A DNA stretch of 64,000 nucleotides from Methylococcales bacterium (GTDB taxonomy: Bacteria > Pseudomonadota > Gammaproteobacteria > Methylococcales > Methylomonadaceae), in assembly GCA_030753675.1 (NCBI GenBank), contig JASMBU010000006.1:1-64000 (forward strand), read 5' to 3'. The translations under genes were made by a program, and so were the position numbers. The notes below the pieces were generated by a model. The model ran no database searches. It worked only from the letters and a program-made list of their open reading frames with translations, and had not been told where the DNA came from. Positions 7,117-16,127 of the stretch are shown here, piece after piece. How positions within the stretch are numbered: position 1 is the stretch's first letter; each line of letters starts with the position of its first letter.

Positions 7117-8866
7117 GCTTTTTCTCTTTTAACTGTTGCTCAGCTTGCTCAACCCGATCTAACGAAACATTAAAACGCTTATTCTGTTCCATTTGCTCAG
7201 GCAACTTAGCCATCGGGACTTTCAAGGCTTCTAAAAACAACTGTTGCTTAACCGTTGCTAACTGCTTTTGTTTTAATTCCATTTCCAGTCGGCCAATATA
7301 ACTTCCTAATGCACTTTCGGCCAACAGTGATGTCACTGACAACATTAATGGGGTAATTATTAAATCCTGCAACCCAATGCCGCCAGTTTTTATAGCCAAT
7401 GCTATCGCCGCTGAATCAGTCGTTAATCGAGTCGCTCGAAGACTATTTAAAACAGCTGGCTGATCCTGCAATTTACGGTATAACCGTTGCGCAATTTCAT
7501 CCACCTCATCTTGAAAATCATCGTGATAAACCAAGACGGCCTGCCCAAAGGCATCCAAAATAGTTTGACGATTTGAGCGCATAATGGCATTCATTTCTTT
7601 CCACCATTGAGCCTTTTCTGGTTCATCATCAATTTGGTCAATAATCTTTTCAGAGACCTGAATTAAAAAATGCTCAGCTTTTTGGTTCAGTAAATTAATT
7701 TCTTGGCTAACATCCGCGACATCTCCACCACCTTTACCTAACCGGCCTATTCGGAAGATCTGACGAACGGGCCAAGTTAGCACCCTACGTATTTTACTGA
7801 GTATCTTCGCTAAACCCGGAATCTCCAATAATGTCAGTAATTCCAACAAGGCATTTTGGAAGGTCTCGTAGTGGTGTGGGTGCTCTAAATAATCACGCTC
7901 AAACTGCGTCAACGCCTCTTTAACCGCACTATCTAATAACTGACTCCAAACCTTTATGGCTGCCTCTTCTTCACGTATAGGTGCCAACCAACTGTCCCAA
8001 TGCTGACTTAAATAAGCCTGCTCATAACTGGATTGCTCAGAAGCTTTACGTTGAATCGAAGCTTCTTTAAATGCCCGACTTGCCGCTTCAAATTCGGCTT
8101 GTGGCCAATCGGTTAAGTGGCCTGAGGATTGATAATTGAGCGGAATAATAGTGGGCACCGCATCTTTTCGCGTTTGTCGCCATTTGTCATTTAATGATGA
8201 TAAGACCAACTGCTGACTGTCGCAAACCAATTTATTAACAAAAATAATAGTCGGTAAATTTAGCGGTTCTAACAACGCCATCATTTCCCAGACTGACTGG
8301 TCCGCATATTTCTCTTTGCTCAGCACCAATACAATGATGTCTGCTAAACCAATGGTTGTTAAGACACCTTCACGATAGCCCGCAGCATCTATTGAATCAA
8401 AATCAGGTAAATCCCAAAGTAAACACTCCGGTAAGGGTGTGGGAGGGTTCTTCCCAGAAGAGGTTAACGAATAAGCATAATAATCTTGCGTGCTCAGGCT
8501 TGTCATATCGACACGTCTGAAATCACCAAAGTGACGTTCTAACCACTGACAATCTTGAATTGAAACGCCGGCCATAAAACCCTGCGGGTGCACCGTATAA
8601 CCTGCTAATGCACTGACGCCAGCGATCGGATTATTCAACAATAAGTTAACAATCGAACTTTTGCCGACTTGCGTCGGGCCAATAACAGCTATCTGCAAGG
8701 CCCGCTCGGAGTGCGTTGAACCCACAGCGCCTTTCTTTAAAAAAGATTCTGCTAAAATCAGTTGTTCGATCCGCTGTTGGTAAATAGTGACTTGCTTATC
8801 ATCAGAAATCTGATAAGTTATAGTGCTTAAATAACGACTCTTTAATGATTGAATAAAATCCAGCAT
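7097..8866 (-). CDS. Dynamin-like GTPase (first of a pair)
   Basis: 589 residues. P-loop GPTQVGKSS (63-71), G3 region DLPDFDS, and VNKL as G4. A long helical region follows and the C-terminal third has a moderately hydrophobic stretch (GIGLQDLIITPLMLSVTSLL) that may contact membrane. It is upstream of and overlaps the second GTPase gene. The motif layout is shared between the two (both have LPD/MPDxDS after the P-loop), so they are probably ancient paralogues. The substrate membrane and role are unknown. Confidence 0.68.
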   Translation of the reverse strand: MLDFIQSLKSRYLSTITYQISDDKQVTIYQQRIEQLILAESFLKKGAVGSTHSERALQIAVIGPTQVGKSSIVNLLLNNPIAGVSALAGYTVHPQGFMAGVSIQDCQWLERHFGDFRRVDMTSLSTQDYYAYSLTSSGKNPPTPLPECLLWDLPDFDSIDAAGYREGVLTTIGLADIIVLVLSKEKYADQSVWEMMALLEPLNLPTIIFVNKLVCDSQQLVLSSLNDKWRQTRKDAVPTIIPLNYQSSGHLTDWPQAEFEAASRAFKEASIQRKASEQSSYEQAYLSQHWDSWLAPIREEEAAIKVWSQLLDSAVKEALTQFERDYLEHPHHYETFQNALLELLTLLEIPGLAKILSKIRRVLTWPVRQIFRIGRLGKGGGDVADVSQEINLLNQKAEHFLIQVSEKIIDQIDDEPEKAQWWKEMNAIMRSNRQTILDAFGQAVLVYHDDFQDEVDEIAQRLYRKLQDQPAVLNSLRATRLTTDSAAIALAIKTGGIGLQDLIITPLMLSVTSLLAESALGSYIGRLEMELKQKQLATVKQQLFLEALKVPMAKLPEQMEQNKRFNVSLDRVEQAEQQLKEKKHGLRLF

Positions 8867-9010
8867 AGATTGTTTGCTAATACCTTTAGGAAAATGCTAA
8901 TTTACTTCGTTAAGATGCCAAAGTTATCGGCCAGTTTAGCGTAAAATACAACAACATTGATAGAAACCGACTTAAATTAATCATAACTAACATATGCACG
9001 AGGTAATGCC

Positions 9011-9445
9011 ATGAAAAAAATCTTTATCCTTTTAATCTGCCTAACCGCCATGCTAAGTATCGGATGTAGCGGAGAAAGACAAATTAATGGCCGTACCAGT
9101 AAGCTAGCCTTTAAGTCTGTCAGGGTCATGAAAGAATACCTACCCAAGCGCCAGAAGCTGGAATTCGAAATCGCTTTTTGGACGTTGAAAAACGGTTTTG
9201 AGAAAAACTCAGATTTCTTAGATGTTGTAGATGGCATGAAAAGCGCTGAACTCATTACGGCCGGGAAAGCAAAATTTACTGAACTACAAAAATCAGGGCG
9301 CCCTGAATATACTAAATTTGCCGACTGGGATGCCATGATTAAATCCTATGAAGACGAACGCTTTGAACAAGATATGAACCATAAAAGAGATATAGAAAAA
9401 CAAAAAAGAGACAGTATGAACAATATCTTATACGACTTACGCTAA
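9011..9445 (+). CDS. Predicted lipoprotein of unknown function
   Basis: 144 residues. The N-terminus is a lipoprotein signal: MKK, hydrophobic core, and lipobox LSIGC with Cys19 as the expected lipid anchor. The rest is charged and mostly helical with a Lys/Asp/Arg-rich coiled tail. The start is set by GAGGT upstream of the ATG. A strong terminator follows. No family is recognised. Confidence 0.72.
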   Translation: MKKIFILLICLTAMLSIGCSGERQINGRTSKLAFKSVRVMKEYLPKRQKLEFEIAFWTLKNGFEKNSDFLDVVDGMKSAELITAGKAKFTELQKSGRPEYTKFADWDAMIKSYEDERFEQDMNHKRDIEKQKRDSMNNILYDLR

Positions 9446-9455
9446 GAGCCATTAC

Positions 9456-9484
9456 TAAAAAAAGGAGCCAAGGCTCCTTTTTTT
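9456..9484. terminator. Bidirectional Rho-independent terminator
   Basis: AAAAAAAGGAGCC and GGCTCCTTTTTTT form a long perfect palindrome with a T-run on both strands, between the convergent lipoprotein gene and the DUF2959 gene. It can end transcription from both sides. Confidence 0.85.
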
Positions 9485-9498
9485 ATACCCGCCAAATA

Positions 9499-10212
9499 CT
9501 ACTTCGAATGCGGCAATGACTTTTGCTCAACTAAGGTAAAAACAAAATCATTCGCTTCTGTAATAGATTTCTCCATCGCTGCTATTAACTGAGCAATGTC
9601 AAAACCAATGACGGCTAATTCATGCTGTAAAGCCGCTATTGCTTGGGCATTAAGGTTATGCTTCATAAACAAAACTTGATCTCTAAACGCGAACAAAACC
9701 GGCCTTATGCGTAACTCTGCTTGCTTCATCGCTTTAATCAAGCGTTTATAATGCAACTTGGTGACTTTTAATTGCTGCCGACTGTGTGCCTTTAACGAAC
9801 GGTTCGTATAAAGATCAAGCTCTTGCTCCCATTCCTTAAACAAGGCCTCACTCACCTCTTCAATCGCTTTAATTTTATCGTGAACCGCAACAGAACAAGC
9901 TTCACTTCTATCATAATGGCGTTTAAGGTCACGATAACAATCGCCTAAACCTGCTTCATCAACACGAACAATTTTCTTAAAATTCTCGAGAGCATCGGTA
10001 AACTGCTTCTTAGTCTCTTGTAAACTATCACTGGTTTCCTCTACCCTTAAAACCACAATATCTCTTTTGTGTTGACCCACAGATTCCCGAGCACGATAAA
10101 CAACTTGGCGATATTGCTTTGCCAAAAACTCAACCACCAATAACACAGGTTTCTTGGTTAGTTGTTCTGCCAACGTTAAGGTGGCCACTGGTTTTTTGCT
10201 TAGGTAAGTCAT
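9499..10212 (-). CDS. DUF2959 family protein
   Basis: 237 residues, helical throughout. The C-terminal two-thirds carry the DUF2959 signatures as I recall them: DALENFKKIV, SEALFKEWEQELDLYTN and FRDQVLFMKHNLNAQAIAALQ. No signal peptide is seen, although some members are lipoproteins. Its function is not known in any organism that I recall. It lies ten bases after the MfnE-like kinase gene, so it is probably on the same transcript as the cofactor genes. Confidence 0.75.
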   Translation of the reverse strand: MTYLSKKPVATLTLAEQLTKKPVLLVVEFLAKQYRQVVYRARESVGQHKRDIVVLRVEETSDSLQETKKQFTDALENFKKIVRVDEAGLGDCYRDLKRHYDRSEACSVAVHDKIKAIEEVSEALFKEWEQELDLYTNRSLKAHSRQQLKVTKLHYKRLIKAMKQAELRIRPVLFAFRDQVLFMKHNLNAQAIAALQHELAVIGFDIAQLIAAMEKSITEANDFVFTLVEQKSLPHSK

Positions 10213-10222
10213 GCTGTTTAAT

Positions 10223-10804
10223 TCAATTGTTTACGAGTAAATCAGAAAGCAATAAAAAGTCATCTTTATGACTCAAGGTTAAATCAAAATCACTGTTTTT
10301 AATATACCGACTGAACGCCTTATCTGCAATCTCTCGTTCAACCAGCTCTGTAACTGTTATCTCTTTAGACACCCTTAGTGATTTAACCAATATTAACTGT
10401 TTTGCGGCCAAAGCTCGGGCAATGATAACTGACAAGCTATCTGAAGTAACATCCCAAGAATGCGCTACATTCTGTTGGTCAAGCCACGACATTGTGGGCG
10501 ACCAAACCGGCACTCGCCCCTGTAATAATATGCCGTTTATATCTTCAAGCGAAGTTGCCACCTGCAAGGCACTATCTAATCCGGCATAACATACTGCCAT
10601 ATTCTGCATAGCCAAGATAGCCATTTCATGCGCCACAGAATCATTAAAATCCCAATAGGCTTGTAAACTTCTCACATGATCAGCAAAGCCCCCTCCACCA
10701 GGTACTATGACAATACGCTCATTCGACAAGTCAATAATTGCTCTTATCCAATCATAAAGCTCTTGGGATTTTGAGACACTTCCACCCAGTTTAATAACCC
10801 GCAT
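10223..10804 (-). CDS. Amino acid kinase family protein, MfnE-like
   Basis: 193 residues. The N-terminus MRVIKLGGSVSKS and the IVIVPGGGGFADHVR loop are the nucleotide and substrate loops of the amino acid kinase fold. Proteins of this short type sit in H4MPT/methanofuran gene clusters. The archaeal counterpart MfnE phosphorylates aminomethylfuran-methyl phosphate to the pyrophosphate used in methanofuran assembly. The placement beside MfnF- and MfnD-like genes supports that role here. It is annotated by family and context, not by residue-level proof. Confidence 0.72.
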   Translation of the reverse strand: MRVIKLGGSVSKSQELYDWIRAIIDLSNERIVIVPGGGGFADHVRSLQAYWDFNDSVAHEMAILAMQNMAVCYAGLDSALQVATSLEDINGILLQGRVPVWSPTMSWLDQQNVAHSWDVTSDSLSVIIARALAAKQLILVKSLRVSKEITVTELVEREIADKAFSRYIKNSDFDLTLSHKDDFLLLSDLLVNN

Positions 10805-10840
10805 AATAGTACTTAATTAACCACCTTCACGGCATCACAA

Positions 10841-12250
10841 TCAATGCTTTAATTGTTCCAATAAATTAAAAATAGCCTGTGCTTTATCAAAACACTCCTG
10901 ATATTCATTTTCAAGAACGGAATCATTCACAATGCCGCCACCGGCCCAAAATCGCAACGTATTTTCAGAATAAACCAAGGTTCGTATAGCAATATTAGTA
11001 TCCATATTGCCATTATATCCAATATAACCAATCGAACCACAATAAGCGCCTCGACAATTTGGCTCTAATTCTTCGATAATCTCCATGGCTCTTATTTTAG
11101 GCGCGCCAGTAATGGATCCACCTGGAAAACAGCCTCGTAACAAATCCAATGCATGTAACCCGGTTTCCAATTGCCCTTCCACCGTACTCACTAAATGGTG
11201 AACCGTTGCAAAACTTTCGACTGCAAATAACTTTGGTACTCTAACTGAACCAGCTTGGCAGCTTTTACTAATATCATTACGAAGTAAATCAACAATCATT
11301 AAATTCTCAGCTCGGTCTTTCAAGCTGTTTGTCAAGGTCTCAATTTGGGCTTCATTCTCCAAGACACCAGACTTTCTAGCGATCGTTCCTTTAATCGGTT
11401 TAGTTTCCACCCGACCTTTATCTACACTCAAAAAACGTTCAGGCGAAGAACTCAAAATCTGTACGTCAGGCAAATTTAAATACGCACAATAGGGCGCTGA
11501 ATTAATTCTACGCAACCTTAAATAAGCTTCCCACGCATTCCCCTCACATTGGCAACTAAATCGCTGCGCCAAATTAACTTGATAACAATCCCCTTCCTTC
11601 AAATAGGCTTTAATATGATCAAAAGCGACCTCATATTGCGCCTGTGTCATATTTGATTTAATTTCCCCCAATACTTTAAAAACAGGGATATCCTCAGGTT
11701 CATGCGGCGGACTAAATTGGCTGATCAGCGCGCTCCAGTTATCAGTGGTCTTCGTTGACATCCCCTGACTAACCAACCAACTTTGTTGCTTAGCATGGTC
11801 AACAATCACAGCCCAATCATAAATACCTACGGCCATATCAGGGGTATTTTCAGCATCTAACGCAATAGCGGGTAAAGACTCTAGTCGTCGTGATAAATCA
11901 TACGAAAAATAGCCCATTGCACCGCCGCTAAAAGGAACAATATCACTGTTACATTTTCTGGCTAACAAGCATTGTTTAATCAATAAGAAAGGGTCTTCCT
12001 TACTAATTCGTTCACCTTGCTCATCCATAATGGTTGTTTCCAACCCTCGCGTGACCAATGTACAAACCGGGTCAGTCACAATAATATCAAATCGACCCAA
12101 CCTTGAAGATTGGTCTCCACTGTCTAAGAATATAGACCATGGCTTATTCGCCAACGGCGAAAAAATATCCGCACTGTCTGGATAATAAGGTAACTGATGG
12201 ATAAGGGTTTTAGATGAGGACATTAACAAATTTTCACAACAAGAAGGCAT
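10841..12250 (-). CDS. pabB: Aminodeoxychorismate synthase component I
   Basis: 469 residues. The chorismate-binding domain covers the C-terminal half with PIKGTIAR, DRAENLMIVDLLRND, GSITGAPKIRAMEIIEELE and the GGGIV segment. It makes 4-amino-4-deoxychorismate for p-aminobenzoate, needed for folate and also the arylamine of H4MPT made by beta-RFAP synthase. Its position among cofactor genes suggests supply of pABA to dephospho-H4MPT. An alternative ATG at 12223 (MSSSKTL) removes nine unconserved residues; neither start has a strong ribosome binding site. The lysine in PIKGT points to a PabB type rather than TrpE. Confidence 0.88.
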   Translation of the reverse strand: MPSCCENLLMSSSKTLIHQLPYYPDSADIFSPLANKPWSIFLDSGDQSSRLGRFDIIVTDPVCTLVTRGLETTIMDEQGERISKEDPFLLIKQCLLARKCNSDIVPFSGGAMGYFSYDLSRRLESLPAIALDAENTPDMAVGIYDWAVIVDHAKQQSWLVSQGMSTKTTDNWSALISQFSPPHEPEDIPVFKVLGEIKSNMTQAQYEVAFDHIKAYLKEGDCYQVNLAQRFSCQCEGNAWEAYLRLRRINSAPYCAYLNLPDVQILSSSPERFLSVDKGRVETKPIKGTIARKSGVLENEAQIETLTNSLKDRAENLMIVDLLRNDISKSCQAGSVRVPKLFAVESFATVHHLVSTVEGQLETGLHALDLLRGCFPGGSITGAPKIRAMEIIEELEPNCRGAYCGSIGYIGYNGNMDTNIAIRTLVYSENTLRFWAGGGIVNDSVLENEYQECFDKAQAIFNLLEQLKH

Positions 12251-12323
12251 GTCTTATCATTGAAATTGTAACACGCTATTTTAGAACACATAACAAAACT
12301 GATCGATACTGCACTCAATTAAC

Positions 12324-13373
12324 TTATTCATTATACTGTAGCCAAAGCTTCGCAACAGCAACAGCGGGCGCACAATCAGCTAAACTCATAGCCGACCCTT
12401 TCTGCTGCTCTGGAAATAAATCATTAAAATCCAGATAATCAAGCGCCATCTCTTCTGCTATTTCTTGAACCAAAAATCGACCAATACCTGCGCCAATCAA
12501 ACAGCTATCCGCCACTGCAAGTTCAGCACCTCCCAGTTTTTCAATAGCACATTTAATATTTAACATCTGCCTGCTTTTAAATTGATGCGCTAATGCCCTC
12601 CAATCACTAACATGATGATCATTAACATCACAGCCTATCATCCGTGCTAAACGGCGGATGCTATGTGATACCGTTTTATCAGCGCCATCGGCAGCAGGAA
12701 ATTGGTCGTGACTTTCATTCAATGATCCAACAATACGATAAACATCAGCCATCGTAGCAAAATGCTCCGCCATAACTCCTACTTCATGACCTTTAAAATT
12801 AATCACCTGAGTAATGGCCATTAATGGTGTTCGAACAATACCGGTATAAATCAATTCCCTAGAACACAAACGCTGAAAATCAGTGATCGCCCCACCTTGA
12901 ATAAGGCCGTTACTAAACCACAAAATATCTGTCGTCGTACTCCCCATATCCACGAATAATCCGGCGCGTTTCTGCTCTGCACTATAGCGTGCACTCGCTC
13001 GCCAATTTGCCGATGCGATGTGGTCAATATGATGAGCTTTAATCTCTGAAGGACGTAAAAAGGATACACCCCCAGCATAGACCCATAAGGGTTGCTCTGG
13101 ATGAATTTCTGACATCGTTTTTATTAGCTCATTGACGCCCTCTTCTCGGTTGTTAAACAAGTCGGCTAACTCTCCCGTCATGGTTATCACTTGAGGTCCT
13201 GATAAATCACCCCACTGCTCAACTATTTCAGCCACTGCACGCTGCAAATGAGACAACCCTTGCCACAATGGACAGGGCCGCTGGATCACTCGAATACCCT
13301 GATTATCCAAATCTATTAGCACCGCTTTGACATGTGCACCGCCAATATCCCACCCCACAACCTTATTAGTCAC
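12324..13373 (-). CDS. MfnF-like hydantoinase/ASKHA protein of H4MPT-linked C1 metabolism
   Basis: 349 residues. The start VVGWDIGGAHVKAVLID and the later GLFVDMGSTTTDILW are the two phosphate loops of the ASKHA fold, and SCLIGAGIGRFL closes it. This is the 'H4MPT-linked C1 transfer pathway protein' family. The archaeal member MfnF couples the furan amine to gamma-glutamyl-tyramine in methanofuran synthesis. It overlaps the ATP-grasp gene upstream by four bases, so the two are coupled. The bacterial product is expected to be methylofuran. Confidence 0.8.
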   Translation of the reverse strand: MTNKVVGWDIGGAHVKAVLIDLDNQGIRVIQRPCPLWQGLSHLQRAVAEIVEQWGDLSGPQVITMTGELADLFNNREEGVNELIKTMSEIHPEQPLWVYAGGVSFLRPSEIKAHHIDHIASANWRASARYSAEQKRAGLFVDMGSTTTDILWFSNGLIQGGAITDFQRLCSRELIYTGIVRTPLMAITQVINFKGHEVGVMAEHFATMADVYRIVGSLNESHDQFPAADGADKTVSHSIRRLARMIGCDVNDHHVSDWRALAHQFKSRQMLNIKCAIEKLGGAELAVADSCLIGAGIGRFLVQEIAEEMALDYLDFNDLFPEQQKGSAMSLADCAPAVAVAKLWLQYNE

Positions 13374-14365
13374 TTTTCCTCCTGTGGTATTTCAACTGTT
13401 ACTGATTGATCATATTGCGCTATATAATTCATCTCTCCCGTTAGCATAGCTACAATACTCGCACCAAGGTTACCGCCTAATGCCGCACGGATTCCAGCGT
13501 ATGACGTTGTCAATCGAGGATTAACTTCTAAAACCTTAAACCCCACTTCGCCTACGATTAAATCTATCCCTACATAGCCCCATAACCCTGGAACAACCTT
13601 GGCTAATTGCGAAACTAACTGAGTGAAATCTGCAGCTCGCTGAGTCACATTAACCGTTATTCGCTCTAATGAAAAAGCACCCCCAGCTTGTTTAATCCAT
13701 TGTTCATTAATACAAAGCAAAATACCTTGGCCATCCATAAACAAACACGACAGGCTTAATAATTTCCCCTGCTCAAAAGGCTGAACAATAAACTTTTCAG
13801 CATTCTTTAAGGACTTAAAATCCGCCTTTAAATTAATCTTACACACCCCTTCACAACCAACACCATCACGTGGTTTTAAGACCCAAGGACCGGAAGGTAA
13901 AAGATATAACTCCGCACAGGTATAGCTTTTAACAACAGGAACCCCGTAATAGTCCAAATGTTTATACAAACGATACTTATCTGCCGTTAAGACTACTGCC
14001 TCAGAAGAAGACCCCAGCAACTTCAATCCAGAACGCTCCACCCAATTACTAATCGCCGCCAAAACACCTTCACTTTCAGGTGCAATCGGCCAAACAGCAT
14101 CACCCCAAGACTCTTGTTCGGCTAGAAGCTGCCAAAAATCTTGCTTAGCTGCAACTGGAATAATTTCAATCACCTGATTTTCAAGCAAACTCTTATTAAG
14201 CGATAAGCGCTGATCATGGAGTAATCTTATTTCTATGGCAGGTATTTCCAACAAATCCAAAAGCAATGCCGCGCGCATCAGCTCACCTTCTTGAACTAAT
14301 GAACCGGGTAAAGACTGCTGATTACATCCACCACCGGTAATAAATTCAAAGACAAGAATTCTCAT
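13370..14365 (-). CDS. ATP-grasp ligase, MfnD-like (tyramine-glutamate ligase)
   Basis: 331 residues. The N-terminus FEFITGGG is characteristic, followed by ATP-grasp features: GPWVLKPRDGVGCEGV (phosphate lysine and glycine loop), FIVQPFEQG and VLEVNPRLTTSYAGI (Mg-binding Glu and Asn). The family includes archaeal MfnD, which joins glutamate to tyramine in methanofuran synthesis. The four-base overlap with the MfnF-like gene fits consecutive steps of that pathway. The substrate assignment is by context. Confidence 0.75.
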   Translation of the reverse strand: MRILVFEFITGGGCNQQSLPGSLVQEGELMRAALLLDLLEIPAIEIRLLHDQRLSLNKSLLENQVIEIIPVAAKQDFWQLLAEQESWGDAVWPIAPESEGVLAAISNWVERSGLKLLGSSSEAVVLTADKYRLYKHLDYYGVPVVKSYTCAELYLLPSGPWVLKPRDGVGCEGVCKINLKADFKSLKNAEKFIVQPFEQGKLLSLSCLFMDGQGILLCINEQWIKQAGGAFSLERITVNVTQRAADFTQLVSQLAKVVPGLWGYVGIDLIVGEVGFKVLEVNPRLTTSYAGIRAALGGNLGASIVAMLTGEMNYIAQYDQSVTVEIPQEEK

Positions 14366-14419
14366 AGCAACTCAGTCCCGTAACTAGTTATTCCTTGGGT
14401 CATAACGTACAGTATAGCC

Positions 14420-15115
14420 ATGAGATTAATTCCTGTTATCGACCTCTTAAACGGCCATGTGGTTCATGCAAAAAATGGCATCCGAAAACACTATCAACCG
14501 GTTAATAGTGCCTTGTGTAAATCGAGCCAACCTAAACAGGTTATTAATGATTTTTTATCATTATATGCCTTCGACACTATCTACATTGCTGATTTAAATG
14601 CCATTATGAATTCGGGTCATAACAACCATCTCATTATTGACTTATTAACGCACTATTCAGAAATTAATTTTTGGATTGATCAAGGCGCATTGCCTTCTGA
14701 AACACTCACACATCAACAACTCACTCCCATTATTGGTAGCGAAAGCCTTAGCCCCACAACCCCGCTAACAGATGACCACTTCGCTCATTACCCACCCTTC
14801 ATTTTATCGCTTGATTTCACTCACAATCTACCCTTAGGACCAGCCACCTTATTTCAAAAACCACTACTTTGGCCGGATACTGTGATCATCATGACCCTCG
14901 ACCGTATCGGAGGAAATCAAGGTCCTGATTTTGATAAGCTCGCCATACTCAAAAAACTAAGCCCAGACATTGATCTCGTTGCAGCGGGTGGTATTCGTTC
15001 ACACAAAGATCTGGAGCAACTTCAACAATCTAATATCCAGACGGCATTAATTGCCAGCGCTCTTCATAATAAACAAATTGATCACGATATCATTGCCCAA
15101 TTAGCCCAAAAATAA
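14420..15115 (+). CDS. HisA-like TIM-barrel protein of the H4MPT cluster
   Basis: 231 residues. The start MRLIPVIDLLNGHVVHAK is HisA-like, with Asp8 in place of the HisA catalytic Asp, ILSLDFTH carries a second central Asp, and VAAGGIRS and ALIASAL are phosphate-binding loops. It is not the histidine enzyme by context: hisG, hisD and hisC lie 30 kb away and this gene stands alone on the plus strand between cofactor genes. HisA-like proteins are a regular but unassigned part of methylotroph H4MPT gene sets. Confidence 0.72.
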   Translation: MRLIPVIDLLNGHVVHAKNGIRKHYQPVNSALCKSSQPKQVINDFLSLYAFDTIYIADLNAIMNSGHNNHLIIDLLTHYSEINFWIDQGALPSETLTHQQLTPIIGSESLSPTTPLTDDHFAHYPPFILSLDFTHNLPLGPATLFQKPLLWPDTVIIMTLDRIGGNQGPDFDKLAILKKLSPDIDLVAAGGIRSHKDLEQLQQSNIQTALIASALHNKQIDHDIIAQLAQK

Positions 15116-15135
15116 ACCTTTCGTTAAATTTCAGG

Positions 15136-15165
15136 CAAAAAAATACCCCGGACTTGCCGAGGTAT
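15136..15165 (-). terminator. Terminator after fae
   Basis: On the minus strand ATACCTCGG pairs with CCGGGGTAT (one G-U) around a five-base loop and is followed by a run of seven Ts. It ends the fae transcript and lies downstream of the HisA-like gene as well. Confidence 0.8.
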
Positions 15166-15201
15166 CTTTCCGAAATAAATCAGATTTTATTCTGGTCTAT
15201 T

Positions 15202-15711
15202 TTAGTTAGCTGCGAAAGGATGAGTCGCTTCACCTTTAGCGGCTACAACTTCAGCTGCTGTTGGTGATCCAGCTACAGCACGTGCCAACGCTTCTTTAGT
15301 TGCAGCGTAGTTGTATTCTTGGATTTTCGCATCATCTTCAGCAGCCCAATGAATAAACACACCGACTGCAATGAACAAATCATCTGCTTCTTCTACAGGG
15401 ATAGTACCGTCTTCAACAGAATCAGCAACCGCCATTGCAACACCACGTTGTGCTGGGCCAAACATTTGAACAGCTTGTTTAGAACCTTTAATAGTCACTT
15501 TGTTGAACATTACAGTTGAAGGTTTAACCATCAAATTTGGAGCAACAACTGCTAAAAGACTTGAAAAACCGTCTTTATTGTTAGTGATACAGTTCGCAAA
15601 AGATGTTTCTGCTGCACTACCACGTGGACCAATAATCAAATCAATATGGGCAACTTCATTTCCATCACCGATTAATGATTCACCCACACACATTTTATTA
15701 ATTTTAGCCAT
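15202..15711 (-). CDS. fae: Formaldehyde-activating enzyme
   Basis: 169 residues from the ATG at 15711, the usual Fae length. The start [17 protein letters not shown], the [10 protein letters not shown] segment with the active-site His, and the [12 protein letters not shown] region are Fae signatures. It condenses formaldehyde with dephospho-H4MPT to methylene-H4MPT in the cytoplasm. AGAGGA (15727-15722) ten bases upstream supports this start. The same frame stays open for 44 codons upstream to a GTG at 15843. It appears to be a single-gene transcript with its own promoter and terminator. Confidence 0.95.
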   Translation of the reverse strand: MAKINKMCVGESLIGDGNEVAHIDLIIGPRGSAAETSFANCITNNKDGFSSLLAVVAPNLMVKPSTVMFNKVTIKGSKQAVQMFGPAQRGVAMAVADSVEDGTIPVEEADDLFIAVGVFIHWAAEDDAKIQEYNYAATKEALARAVAGSPTAAEVVAAKGEATHPFAAN

Positions 15712-15864
15712 TTTTGTACTTTCCTCTTTAGTTTTTAATTTTGGTTCACTTGTCGCGGTAACGACTGTCTCAGAAGAGACTTCCAACTCTTCAATTTCTT
15801 CATCTTTATCAAAAAAAGATAACACTTGCGTAAGTATAGACACTTTCTATGCTTCCTTCTATAA

Positions 15865-15870
15865 ATTATA
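15865..15870 (-). promoter_or_regulatory. Candidate -10 element of the fae promoter
   Basis: A perfect TATAAT on the minus strand between the preceding operon's terminator and fae. The -35 region at the right distance is weak. If used, transcription would begin near 15858 and leave about 145 bases of leader before the conventional fae ATG, which is itself an open frame. Confidence 0.4.
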
Positions 15871-15972
15871 CATCAATGTTTCTAGCAAACATAAGTCACG
15901 GCTTAAGACCGAAAAACTGTGCGCGACAAACAGGTTCAGAAACCACCTAAGTATTTGATGCATAAATAATGC

Positions 15973-16006
15973 CAAAAAAAATAACCCATTGATTTTAAAG
16001 GTTATT
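15973..16006 (-). terminator. Terminator after the CitG-like gene
   Basis: On the minus strand AATAACC pairs with GGTTATT around a 13-base loop and is followed directly by seven to eight Ts. It closes the run of minus-strand H4MPT genes from about 22610 down to 16128 and separates it from fae. Confidence 0.65.
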
Positions 16007-16127
16007 ATTTAAGGCACTGATTCAAACGCCTAACTCAGATTCCCTTCTTGTCATCATATTAGTGCAATAACTCACAATAAGAGTGCGCAGGTTATACAAC
16101 GTATACTCACTCATAACTAGTGCCGCA

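Noticed and set aside
14420-15115. Annotating the HisA-like gene as hisA
   Set aside because: Context is H4MPT/methanofuran genes, and the known his genes are far away; kept as HisA-like, with the alternative noted.
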